Assembly (NCBI GenBank): GCA_023404705.1
Contig: JAEYAU010000054.1
Location: 1-11,032, forward strand
Reading direction: 5' to 3'
Length of the DNA stretch: 11,032 bases
From: Pseudomonadota bacterium
GTDB lineage: Bacteria; Pseudomonadota; Alphaproteobacteria; Rhizobiales; Xanthobacteraceae
How positions within the stretch are numbered: the first letter of the stretch is position 1; every line of letters begins with the position of its first letter. The notes beneath the pieces are model-generated. The model made no database searches, was not told the origin of the DNA, and was given only the letters and a program-made list of their open reading frames with translations. A program made the translations under genes and the position numbers. Positions 1-7,798 of the stretch are shown one piece after another.

Positions 1-41
1 GGGGGCGGGGCCCCCCCCGCCCCCCCCCCCCCCCCCCCCCC
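1..41. repeat. GC hairpin running into a 22-C homopolymer
   Basis: Positions 1-10 (GGGGGCGGGG) and 15-24 (CCCCGCCCCC) are perfect inverted arms around a CCCC loop. Positions 20-41 are an uninterrupted run of 22 C. No coding frame is supported here. The tract lies 34 bp beyond the flgL stop. It could be a real slippage-prone tract, part of a terminator-like structure for the flagellar operon (no T-run follows it), or an assembly or sequencing artefact. From sequence alone I cannot tell these apart. Confidence 0.6.
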
Positions 42-75
42 GACGCCGGTCACGCAACGCTTACGCGACGGAACG

Positions 76-2196
76 CTACAGGTAATTGATGATGCTGATG
101 CGATAGAGCATCGCAGTGGTGCTGAGCGATGCTTCGAGCTGGGTCTGCATGGCGAGGATCTGCGCCGCGACCTCTTCCTTGGAAATCCCCTCGATGCTGT
201 CGAGCATGGTCTCGAGCGTCAGCCGCGTCTGCTTGTGGCGATCGGTCGCGCCCGCCATGGTGGTCTGCGCGCCGGCGAGCTCGGCTTCGATGTCCTCGAC
301 CTTCTGCACGCCCGCGGGCGGCGCGAGCGCCTGGCCGAGGCGCTGGTTGAGCGCCGTGAAGCGCTCCTGCGCATTCGGGTCGCTCGCCGAATAGGTGACC
401 GTGGCGTAGACTGCGACGTTCTCGACGAGCCAGCGCAGCCCCTCCTCGTTGGCGCGCGCGCCATACGCGACGGTGAGCGACTGGTCGACGCGCGCCACGG
501 CGGTCTGCCGCGCCGCGTCCGACGCCGAGACTCCGACTTCGCCCGTGTACCAGGTCACCGTATTGGCCGCCGTGCCGGCGACGAGCGCGGTCGCGCTCGC
601 GAAGGGCGGGCCCGCGACGCGCATGGGCGGCTGGCCGAAGCCGACGTCGAAAAAGTCGTGCGCCGCCGCGACCGACGACGCGGCGCTGAGTGCAGTCGCG
701 GCGAGCTTGGTGACGCCGGTGTTGAGCGCTGCCTGGAAATTCGCCGCCGTCGCGGCCGGGGTGGCCCCGATCGTGAACTGCCCTGCAGCCGGCGGGCTCG
801 TCGTGGTGGCCGTGAGCTCGAGGTTCTCCGTTGTGCCGTCCGGCAGCGTGAAGGTGAAGCGCAGGCTCTGCCCAGCCGTCGGATTCGTCGCGAAGCCGAC
901 CGAAGCGCTCGGCGGAACGCCTGCCGGGCCCGTGACGATCGCGCCGGTCAGGTTGGACGTCACCGCCATCAGCTTGAAGCCGAACGGATGCCCGGCCGCG
1001 TCCTCGCTGAGCGTGATCGGCGTCGTCGGCGCGGCGGTGCTGGCCGCAAGGCCGAACGTCGCGGGGTTCGCCGTGCCCGTGATCGTGATGCTGTCAGTAG
1101 TGTTGCCGGCCGTGATCGTGATGTTGCCGCCGGCCCCGACCGTGGCGGTGCCGCCCGCGAGGCCGCCGAGCACGGCGGTGAGCTCGGTCAGGGTCGAGAC
1201 ATCGCCAGGAGCCGGCCCGAACGCGATATTGAGCGGCGCGTTCGGCGGAAAGGTGCCGACCTGGATCGTCATGCTCTGGCCGCTCAGCGCCGGGACCTGG
1301 GTCAGCAGGTTGGTCGGCGGGGTCACGCCCGCGGCGAGGCCGAGTTCCGCCAGCACGGTGCTGCCCGCGCCGATATCGACCGGCGTGTCGGCATCTGCGC
1401 TGGTCAGCACGAGCTGGTTGAGGCCGTCGAAGGTCGCGGTCACGCCTGCGCCCGAGCCGTTGATCGCAGCCTGCACCGCGAGCTCGTCGTCGCCCGGATT
1501 GATCGTGATGTTGACGCTGTTGAGCACCAGCGTGCCACCCGCCGAGGTGAGCGCGCTCAGATCCTGATTGCCGTTGGTCACCGCCTGCGCATCGTTGAGC
1601 AGCGTCGCGCCCGTGCCGACCAGGGTGGCCGCGAGCGTTGCACCGCCTCCCAGCACCAGCCGTCCCGTCCCCGTACCGAGATCCGCCTGGTTGCGCTCGC
1701 TCATCACCTGCTTGAAGCCGGCCGCTGCGCCGAAGCCGTTGATGATCCGGTCCGTGCTCGCCGTTGCGGGCTGATCCACGGTGCGTCCGGAGAACAGGTA
1801 GCGGTCGCCGGCCCGCGTGTTCAGCAGGCCTAGAATCTCATCAAGCTGGGTGAAGGCCGTCTTCTGTAGGCTGGTCTGACCGCCCGGATCGAGCTCGAAC
1901 GGACCAATATTTGTTGCGCTCTTCACGTCGCGGCCGATATTCGAGATGCGGGCGAGCGCGGTCTGCTGCAGCTCGAGCCGCACCGCCAGGCTGGTGATCG
2001 TCTCCCGGTAGCCTGTCAGGGCCGTGAGATTGCTGCGCAATCCGACCGCAAGACCGCGGCCGAGACCGAGGCCCGCATAGGTCGCGGACTTTTTGCCGGT
2101 GCCGAGCTGGCGTTGCAGGTCGGTGAGCTGCGTCCGCATGTCGCCCAGCGCCTGCGTGGCGAGCGCGGAGCGCGTTCCAATGCCGGTGATGGACAT
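76..2196 (-). CDS. flgL: Flagellar hook-filament junction protein FlgL (HAP3), oversized alphaproteobacterial form
   Basis: This 706-residue secreted structural protein is predicted to join the hook (via FlgK) to the flagellin filament. Residues 1 to about 150 form the flagellin-like N-terminal D0/D1 helices. Residues about 555-706 form the C-terminal D1/D0 helices, ending in an EEVAAQILAMQTQLEAS stretch and the final INYL typical of FlgL. Between them lies a roughly 400-residue Gly/Ala/Thr-rich beta insertion with at least three related modules (about 219-288, 301-384 and 430-510), resembling flagellin hook-IN repeats. Ordinary FlgL proteins are about 300-350 residues, so the insertion roughly doubles the protein. 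The ATG at 2196 lies 12 bp after the flgK stop, with a GAGG-type ribosome site overlapping that stop, so translation is probably coupled. There is no N-terminal signal peptide, as expected for type III export. A filament flagellin is the main alternative, but the order flgE-flgK-flgL and the C-terminus favour FlgL. Confidence 0.85.
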   Translation of the reverse strand: MSITGIGTRSALATQALGDMRTQLTDLQRQLGTGKKSATYAGLGLGRGLAVGLRSNLTALTGYRETITSLAVRLELQQTALARISNIGRDVKSATNIGPFELDPGGQTSLQKTAFTQLDEILGLLNTRAGDRYLFSGRTVDQPATASTDRIINGFGAAAGFKQVMSERNQADLGTGTGRLVLGGGATLAATLVGTGATLLNDAQAVTNGNQDLSALTSAGGTLVLNSVNITINPGDDELAVQAAINGSGAGVTATFDGLNQLVLTSADADTPVDIGAGSTVLAELGLAAGVTPPTNLLTQVPALSGQSMTIQVGTFPPNAPLNIAFGPAPGDVSTLTELTAVLGGLAGGTATVGAGGNITITAGNTTDSITITGTANPATFGLAASTAAPTTPITLSEDAAGHPFGFKLMAVTSNLTGAIVTGPAGVPPSASVGFATNPTAGQSLRFTFTLPDGTTENLELTATTTSPPAAGQFTIGATPAATAANFQAALNTGVTKLAATALSAASSVAAAHDFFDVGFGQPPMRVAGPPFASATALVAGTAANTVTWYTGEVGVSASDAARQTAVARVDQSLTVAYGARANEEGLRWLVENVAVYATVTYSASDPNAQERFTALNQRLGQALAPPAGVQKVEDIEAELAGAQTTMAGATDRHKQTRLTLETMLDSIEGISKEEVAAQILAMQTQLEASLSTTAMLYRISIINYL

Positions 2197-2208
2197 GTTC
2201 TATGTGCC

Positions 2209-4074
2209 TCACATCTGCATCAGGAGATCGAGCATCTCCTTGATGGTGGACATCACGCGCGCATTGGCGCCGTACTGGTTCTGAAGATTGAGGAGGTTCG
2301 CCATCTCCTCGTCGATGTTCACAGCAGACCCTTCGGCCTGGCGCTGCGCGAGCGAGTTGTAGACAATCTCCTGGCCGAGCGAGAGGCTCTCAGCGGCGGT
2401 TGCGGCTTCGCCCTGCTGACTGACGATCTGCCGCATGTAGGACGGCAGCGAGCCGCTGAACGGCGAGACCGCGCTGCCGATGCCGGCCTGCGGTGAGTAA
2501 ACGAGCGAGGCCTCTGCGAGCCGGTCGTAAAGGAAGTTCGGCCGCGTCGTGTCGCCTGAGGGCGTCAGCGGCGAGCTCTGGTAGACCACGAGCCTGCTGG
2601 GATCCGCCAGCAGCGAGCGGTTCACCGAGATGCGCCCCGCGAGACCGAGCGTCTGGCTCCCCTCTCCCGTGATCTGACCCGTATAGAGGTTCGTGCCGTC
2701 GAGGAAGAACGGCAGCTCGGGCCCGCCGCCCACGAGCGAGGTCTCGGTGACGGTGGCGGAGAGGCCCGTGATGTTGACGTTGTTGATCGCACCGTCATCG
2801 AGCACGCGCAGTTGCCCACCCGAATTGGAGAACTGCAGGCCCGCGGTGCCGAGCGCGCTGTTGAGCTGCGCCGCGATCGAAAGAATGCCGCCCGAGAAGT
2901 TCACGCCCACCACGGTATCGTTGGCGTTCGGCGTCGCCGTCGGGGAGAGCGGCAACGCCGCCGGATCGTCCACCCGCACGATCGTGACGGTGTGCGTCGC
3001 GCCCGCGCCGTCCGTGTAGGTGAGGTTCAGGCTGTTCCCGGGCTGCACCGCCGAGATGTTGAGATCAAAGCCGTTCTGGACGCCGGCCGTCACCGCCGTG
3101 CCCGCGACCGTCTTGTCCGACAGCGCGCTGGCCATCGCGGCCGCCACCTGGTCGAGCTGCGCCTGCGCCTCCACCAGCACCCCGTCGCGCATCTCGAGCA
3201 GGGCCGCGATCCTGCCCGAGCGGAAAGTGCCGTTGGCGACGAGGTCGATGCTCTCGCCGTTCGGCGTGAGCAGCGTGATGGTTCCGGTCGCGCGTTTGTT
3301 CGGATCGCTGCTCCACTGCGCGGCGGGCGTCATCGTGCCCTTGGCGTCGAAGGCGAGCGTCGAGGCCTGGACGCCGACGAGCTGCGTGCCCGAATTGGTG
3401 AAGACGTTGACCTGATTGTTGTTGGTCTCGACGACGCGGATGTCCATCAGGCCCGCGAGCTGGTCGAGATACTTGTCGCGCTGGTCGAGCAACGAGGCCT
3501 TGGTCGCGTCGTTCTGGGTCGATGTGCCGAGCTGGCCGTTGATGCGGGCGATCTGCTGCATCGCCTCGTTCGCCTGCTGCACCGAATCCGAAAGGCCGAG
3601 CTCCGCATCCGTGCGCAAATCCTGGATATCGGCCGTCATGCCGTTCAGGTGTTGCGCCAGCACCTGCGCGGTGCTCAGCACCGAGTAGCGCGCCGAATTC
3701 GAGTCTGGACTCGTCGCCAGCGCCTGCAGCGCGCCGGTGAAATTGTTGTAGATCGTCTCCAGCGCGCTATCGCTGCCGGGCTGGCCGTAGAGCTGCTGGA
3801 GCCGCTGATAGAATTCCGAGCGCGCGCTGGCGTAGATGTTGCCTGAAGCCTCGGTGCGCAGCTGGCGCTGCAGATAGCTGTCGAGTGCCCGGTTGACGCC
3901 CTCGAGCCGCACGCCGACGCCGAGATCGCCCGCCGAGGTCGCGATCTGCAGCGGGCGCTTGCGGATATAGCCCGGCGTCTCGGCGTTCGCGACGTTGGAC
4001 GCCGTGATCGCCATGCTGGCCTGCGTAACCCGCAGACCGGAGACTGCCGTGTTGAGCGCCTGGGTGAGACTCAT
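2209..4074 (-). CDS. flgK: Flagellar hook-filament junction protein FlgK (HAP1)
   Basis: This 621-residue structural protein forms the first junction layer on the distal hook and is exported by the flagellar type III apparatus. The N-terminus (residues 1-35) is a flagellar rod/hook domain with the signature ITASNVANAETPGY. Residues about 85-220 form long D1 helices with LLDQRDKYLDQLA, typical of FlgK. The C-terminus (585-621) carries the heptad-rich NIDEEMANLLNLQNQYGANAR helix shared by rod/hook/HAP proteins. A beta-rich insertion at about 338-445 resembles modules in the neighbouring FlgE and FlgL. The ATG at 4074 has an AGGCGG ribosome site about 8 bases upstream and starts 34 bp after the flgE stop. 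The gene is cotranscribed with flgE upstream and flgL downstream, which supports the assignment. Confidence 0.93.
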   Translation of the reverse strand: MSLTQALNTAVSGLRVTQASMAITASNVANAETPGYIRKRPLQIATSAGDLGVGVRLEGVNRALDSYLQRQLRTEASGNIYASARSEFYQRLQQLYGQPGSDSALETIYNNFTGALQALATSPDSNSARYSVLSTAQVLAQHLNGMTADIQDLRTDAELGLSDSVQQANEAMQQIARINGQLGTSTQNDATKASLLDQRDKYLDQLAGLMDIRVVETNNNQVNVFTNSGTQLVGVQASTLAFDAKGTMTPAAQWSSDPNKRATGTITLLTPNGESIDLVANGTFRSGRIAALLEMRDGVLVEAQAQLDQVAAAMASALSDKTVAGTAVTAGVQNGFDLNISAVQPGNSLNLTYTDGAGATHTVTIVRVDDPAALPLSPTATPNANDTVVGVNFSGGILSIAAQLNSALGTAGLQFSNSGGQLRVLDDGAINNVNITGLSATVTETSLVGGGPELPFFLDGTNLYTGQITGEGSQTLGLAGRISVNRSLLADPSRLVVYQSSPLTPSGDTTRPNFLYDRLAEASLVYSPQAGIGSAVSPFSGSLPSYMRQIVSQQGEAATAAESLSLGQEIVYNSLAQRQAEGSAVNIDEEMANLLNLQNQYGANARVMSTIKEMLDLLMQM

Positions 4075-4108
4075 GACATACCGCCTGGCCGATCAGCGAC
4101 GCGAAGCA

Positions 4109-6142
4109 TCAGCGGATCATGTTGAGCAGGTCCTGCACCATGTCGTTCGCGGTCGTGACGATGCGCGTGTTGGCCGAGTAGGCCTGCTGCGTCACGATCA
4201 GCTTGGTGAACTCGTCCGCGATGTCGGTGTTGGAGCCTTCCAGCGAGCCGCCAACGATCTTGCCCGCCGCGCCCAGGATCGCCGCGCCGGACTCGTCAGT
4301 CGCCTCGAAGGCGCCGCCGTCCAGGCGCTTGAGCGAGTTCGCGCCGTTGAAGCTCGCGAGCGTGATCTCGGCGAGATCGATGGTGCGGCCATTCGTGTAG
4401 GTTCCGATCACGCGTCCCTTCTCGCTCACCGCGACCGTCTCGAGCGAGCCGGCCGGAAAGCCGTTCTGCGACAGCCGGTTTACTTGCGCAGTGCCGTTCG
4501 GGTCCGAGAACTGGGTGATGCCGCCCGAACCGTGAACCAGCTGGATGTCGCCGAGCGCGATGCCGTTGATCGTGACGTTGTTGAGCGTCACCTGCGAGAC
4601 CAGCGGGTTCATTTGGCCATTGGGGCCGAAGGTGTAGTTCACGCCGACGTTGCGCCACGCCGGGTCGGTGGAGGTCGCCGTGGAATCGATCTGATAGAAC
4701 AGGTTCCAGGTGTCGGTGCCACCGTAGTCTGCACTCTCGACCTTTGCCCAGCGGAGCTGGATGTTCACGGGCGAGCCCGAGACGTCGTAGGCCGTGATGG
4801 CGCCGCCGCCGATCGACTGATCGAGGAAGGCCGTGAGATCGTTCGCGATCACGGTGCCGTTCGCGGGCAATGCCGTGGTCGTGTAGAAGCCGAAGAGCGA
4901 GGTCGCCGTGCCGCCGACTTCCAGCGTGTCGGTCGGCGACGACGCCGTGATCGAAACCGCGCCGGTGCCGGTGTTCACGGTGCTGATCACGCCCGTGTAC
5001 TTGCCAAGGCCGTTGACCGCGTCGGACTGGAGGTCGGTGAGCGTCGCGATCTCGGTCGCGCCGGTGCCGAACGTGATGGTCTGCACGGCGCCGCTGCCGA
5101 CCTTCAGCGTCAAGGTGTCGCCGTCCGAGATGCCCTGTGTGAGCAGGTTGGTTGGCTGGAACACGTTGGCGCCGGGTGCGAAGCCGATTGAGCCCGCGGC
5201 GGTGCCGCCGATGGTCAGCGTATCGAGGAAGTTGTCCGAGAGGACCCGGATACGGCCGTCGGACGAGAGGCTCGCGCTCACCGCCGCGGCGCCGCCCGAG
5301 ATGCCGTTGATCAGATCCTGTACCGTCTCGGTCGCCGCATTGACCACCGTATAGGTGTAGGTCGCGGTGCCGTCGTTCACCGTGATCGTGTCGCCGTTGA
5401 CGATCGCGGGGCTGAGGCCGTCGAGCGTGTCCGTGAGGTTGAGGCCGCTGATGCTGCCGAGGGCGGTCGCCGCCTTGTCGGGCTGGAAGTTGCCGACGCT
5501 GGTCAGCTTCGCAACCGTGGGCGCGCCCGCGATCGGGTTCGACTGGAAGGTCGCCGGGTTGAGCAGCTCCGACTGCGGCACGTCGCTGTCGCTGCCGGGC
5601 GTGCGTGGATAGCTCGCGAGGTTGGCGCGGTATTCGACCTGCGTGGTCGCCTGGGCGGGCAGGAAGTCGTTCTGGAATTTCAGCAGCTGCGGCACGCTGC
5701 CCGAGAGGTTGCCGGTCGTCGAGTCGATCGGGATGCCCATCAGGTAGTAGCCGGCGCCGTTGACCAGGTAGCCGTCCTTGTTGGTCTGGAAGTCGCCGCG
5801 CCGCGTGTAGAGATCGGTGCCGGCGAAGACCGGTTGGCCGTCGACGAAGCTGTCCGGCTTCTGCACGATGAAGTAGCCGTCCCCGTTGATCGCCATGAAG
5901 GTGCCGATCGAGGCGTTCTGCAGGTCGCCCTGCACCGTGTTGGTCGCGCGTGAATACGACTGGACCGTGCCGCCGAGCTGCTTCGAGGGGACCGAGTCCG
6001 GAACCAGGTCCGCGAAGCTGGTGTCGACGCGCTTGTAGGCAGTGGTCTGCGAGTTCGCGATGTTGCCCGAGATGTTCTCGAGCGCGAACGACTGCGCGCG
6101 AAGACCCGTCACCGCGGTGGTGAGAGCGCCGAAAATACCCAT
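4109..6142 (-). CDS. flgE: Flagellar hook protein FlgE, long form
   Basis: This is the subunit of the flagellar hook, the universal joint between rod and filament, exported by the flagellar type III apparatus. The chosen product is 677 residues. The N-terminus (1-45) has the rod/hook signature with NISGNIANSQTTAYKR. Residues 83-135 contain the FlgE/F/G-like INGDGYFIVQ and LYTRRGDFQTNKDGYLVN segments. Residues 636-677 form the C-terminal helix with EGSNTDIADEFTKLIVTQQ. FlgE in enterobacteria is about 400 residues; here a large outer-domain insertion (about 225-430) contains two similar beta modules (248-320 and 338-418). The start at 6142 is chosen because a strong GGAGG site lies 10 bases upstream and the protein then begins MGIFGALTTAVTGL, matching the family. 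An in-frame ATG at 6199 would add 19 residues unlike any hook protein. A sigma54 promoter lies just upstream, and flgK and flgL follow. Confidence 0.95.
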   Translation of the reverse strand: MGIFGALTTAVTGLRAQSFALENISGNIANSQTTAYKRVDTSFADLVPDSVPSKQLGGTVQSYSRATNTVQGDLQNASIGTFMAINGDGYFIVQKPDSFVDGQPVFAGTDLYTRRGDFQTNKDGYLVNGAGYYLMGIPIDSTTGNLSGSVPQLLKFQNDFLPAQATTQVEYRANLASYPRTPGSDSDVPQSELLNPATFQSNPIAGAPTVAKLTSVGNFQPDKAATALGSISGLNLTDTLDGLSPAIVNGDTITVNDGTATYTYTVVNAATETVQDLINGISGGAAAVSASLSSDGRIRVLSDNFLDTLTIGGTAAGSIGFAPGANVFQPTNLLTQGISDGDTLTLKVGSGAVQTITFGTGATEIATLTDLQSDAVNGLGKYTGVISTVNTGTGAVSITASSPTDTLEVGGTATSLFGFYTTTALPANGTVIANDLTAFLDQSIGGGAITAYDVSGSPVNIQLRWAKVESADYGGTDTWNLFYQIDSTATSTDPAWRNVGVNYTFGPNGQMNPLVSQVTLNNVTINGIALGDIQLVHGSGGITQFSDPNGTAQVNRLSQNGFPAGSLETVAVSEKGRVIGTYTNGRTIDLAEITLASFNGANSLKRLDGGAFEATDESGAAILGAAGKIVGGSLEGSNTDIADEFTKLIVTQQAYSANTRIVTTANDMVQDLLNMIR

Positions 6143-6149
6143 AACGAAG

Positions 6150-6157
6150 CTTCCTCC
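6150..6157 (-). promoter_or_regulatory. Ribosome binding site deciding the flgE start
   Basis: On the minus strand this reads GGAGGAAG, with GGAGG ending 10 bases before the ATG at 6142. It selects that ATG over the in-frame ATG at 6199. Confidence 0.8.
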
Positions 6158-6219
6158 GGTCGATCCGTCAGGCCGACCCTGCGCCACACGCGCAGGCACG
6201 GCTCATCCGGACCCCCTCT

Positions 6220-6235
6220 TGCAGGCTTCGTGCCG
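6220..6235 (-). promoter_or_regulatory. Sigma54 (RpoN) -24/-12 promoter for flgE-flgK-flgL
   Basis: The minus strand reads CGGCACGAAGCCTGCA. Against the RpoN consensus TGGCACGNNNNTTGCW only the first T and one T of the -12 box differ. The invariant GG and GC are exactly 10 bases apart. Transcription would start near 6209, giving a leader of about 67 nt before the flgE ATG. Hook-class genes of Caulobacter-type flagella are known to use RpoN with the activator FlbD, so a hook operon behind such a promoter fits. Seen: the motif and its spacing. Inferred: activity. Confidence 0.75.
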
Positions 6236-6315
6236 GAAATTTTCCTATGTTTTTTCAAATACTTATGTTGAAGGCCCTGCCCCCGTTGCGGGAATCAATT
6301 GCCGCACTGGGAAAG

Positions 6316-6325
6316 ACTTGCCGGG
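6316..6325 (-). promoter_or_regulatory. Possible FlbD (ftr-like) enhancer site
   Basis: The minus strand reads CCCGGCAAGT, resembling the CCCGGCA core of Caulobacter ftr sites bound by FlbD. It lies about 110 bp upstream of the predicted sigma54 start, the usual distance for an enhancer. The match covers only the core, and such GC-rich words are common in this genome, so support is modest. Confidence 0.35.
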
Positions 6326-6347
6326 CCGTTTGGGCCGACCCCGCTTC

Positions 6348-6513
6348 GTAGGGTGTGCATGGCGGCCCGAGCGTATCGAGCAGGCGTGGGCCTTTGATCC
6401 GCCATGCGCACGCGTGCTGACTTTGAAACAAGCTGCGAGGCCTCACGCGTGCGCAAACGCGGGTCGCACGCCTCGATTCCCGTGAGCGCCTCGGCCGCGT
6501 TTGCACACCCTAC
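6348..6513. repeat. Nested palindromic intergenic element
   Basis: The outer arms are perfect 12-bp inverted repeats: GTAGGGTGTGCA at 6348-6359 and TGCACACCCTAC at 6502-6513. Inside sits a second perfect 12-bp pair, TGCGCACGCGTG at 6405-6416 and CACGCGTGCGCA at 6444-6455. A 9-bp pair, GCATGGCGG (6357-6365) and CCGCCATGC (6399-6407), gives an additional hairpin. No protein-coding frame here looks real. The symmetry over 166 bp suggests a non-autonomous palindromic repeat (MITE- or REP-like) or a structured RNA. It lies between the flgE control region and the msrB terminator. Confidence 0.6.
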
Positions 6514-6517
6514 AACG

Positions 6518-6555
6518 CAAAGAAAAGAGGCGCGGCCTGCTCCCAAGGCCGCGCC
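6518..6555 (-). terminator. Intrinsic terminator of msrA-msrB
   Basis: A perfect 9-bp GC stem (GGCGCGGCC at 6529-6537 with GGCCGCGCC at 6547-6555, 9-nt loop) is followed on the minus strand by a T-rich run (TCTTTTCTTT). It lies 50 bp beyond the msrB stop. A second GC hairpin (6571-6586) stands between msrB and this one without its own T-run. Orientation and T-run fit termination of the msrA-msrB transcript before it reaches flgE. Confidence 0.8.
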
Positions 6556-6604
6556 CCCACTCTGTCCCGGCCGCCGCGAGCGGCGGCGAGACGCTTGGCT
6601 TTGC

Positions 6605-7104
6605 TCAGCTCGCCTGCGCGGCCGCCGGCACGAACCGCATTGCCACGCCGTTCATGCAATAGCGCTTGCCGGTCGGCGGCGGACCGTCGTCGAACACGTG
6701 GCCGAGATGGCCGCCGCAGCGGCGGCAATGCACCTCGGTGCGGGTCATGAAGAACGTGCGGTCCGTCGACGTGCCGATTGCATTCGGCAGCGGCTCATAG
6801 AAGCTCGGCCAGCCGGTGCCGCTCTCGTACTTCGTCTCCGACGCGTAGAGCGGCAGGTCGCAGCCTGCGCACGCGAAGGTGCCCTTGCGCTTCTCGGCGT
6901 TGAGCGGGCTGGTGCCGGCGCGCTCCGTGCCATGCTTGCGCAGCACGTCGTACTGCGCGGGCGTGAGCTGCTTGCGCCACTCTGCGTCGCTCTTCTGCAC
7001 CTCGAAGGTCTTCGTCTCGGCGGCAGCATCGGCATTCTGCGTCATCTTCCAGAAGCCGAGCCCGGCGAGGCCGGCCGCCGTCGCGAGCAGTCCACGTCGA
7101 TTGG

Positions 7105-7108
<4 letters not shown>
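6605..7108 (-). CDS. msrB: Peptide-methionine (R)-S-oxide reductase MsrB, exported
   Basis: The enzyme reduces the R-diastereomer of methionine sulfoxide in proteins back to methionine. The product is 167 residues. The N-terminus TNRRGLLATAAGLAGLGFW is a twin-arginine-type signal (Arg4-Arg5, then a hydrophobic stretch), so a periplasmic or membrane-anchored location is likely. The reductase domain spans about 38-162, with two zinc CxxC pairs (Cys80/Cys83 in CAGC and Cys128/Cys131 in CRRC), the conserved YESGTGWPSF, and the catalytic Cys151 in RYCMNGVAM. The chosen ATG at 7108 overlaps the msrA stop by 4 bp (ATGA), indicating translational coupling. An in-frame ATG at 7168 would run deep into msrA and hide the signal peptide. 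It forms an operon with msrA, which handles the other diastereomer. Zinc loading before folding would explain Tat rather than Sec export; this is an inference. Confidence 0.94.
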
Positions 7109-7701
<593 letters not shown>

Positions 7702-7705
7702 TGTG

Positions 7706-7711
7706 TTCCTC
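7706..7711 (-). promoter_or_regulatory. Ribosome binding site deciding the msrA start
   Basis: The minus strand reads GAGGAA four bases before the ATG at 7701. It favours this start, with an intact signal peptide, over the ATG at 7734. Confidence 0.65.
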
Positions 7712-7772
7712 GATGATGTTTTCGCGCCTGACACGACGAAATACGCGCCTTGGACCCACTTTGTTACGGACG

Positions 7773-7798
7773 AACGGTCACATCAATCTCACGGTTCC
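7773..7798 (-). promoter_or_regulatory. EcfG-type (general stress response) promoter for msrA-msrB
   Basis: The minus strand has GGAAC (7794-7798), a 17-base spacer and CGTT (7773-7776). This matches the alphaproteobacterial EcfG/SigT/RpoE2 pattern, in which GGAAC and CGTT are about 16-17 bases apart. A start near 7766 would leave a leader of about 65 nt before msrA. EcfG regulons respond to oxidative, osmotic and starvation stress, so control of methionine sulfoxide repair is coherent. The motif and spacing are seen; use of the promoter is inferred. Confidence 0.6.

Noticed and set aside
235..1833. Plus-strand open frame of 532 residues opposite flgL
   Set aside because: It is antisense to the clearly recognisable FlgL frame. 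Its product is an Arg/Ala/Gly-rich shadow with no domain, typical of high-GC reverse-strand frames.
2812..3846. Plus-strand open frame of 344 residues opposite flgK, and similar long frames opposite flgE
   Set aside because: Arg/Val/Asp-rich shadow translations of the flagellar genes, with no family signature.
6143..6199. N-terminal extension of FlgE from the ATG at 6199
   Set aside because: The extra 19 residues do not resemble hook proteins. A strong GGAGG site precedes the ATG at 6142, where the conserved N-terminus begins.
7761..7789. Sigma70-like promoter TTGTTA / CAATCT upstream of moxR
   Set aside because: The -10 element matches only about half of the consensus; not distinguishable from chance.
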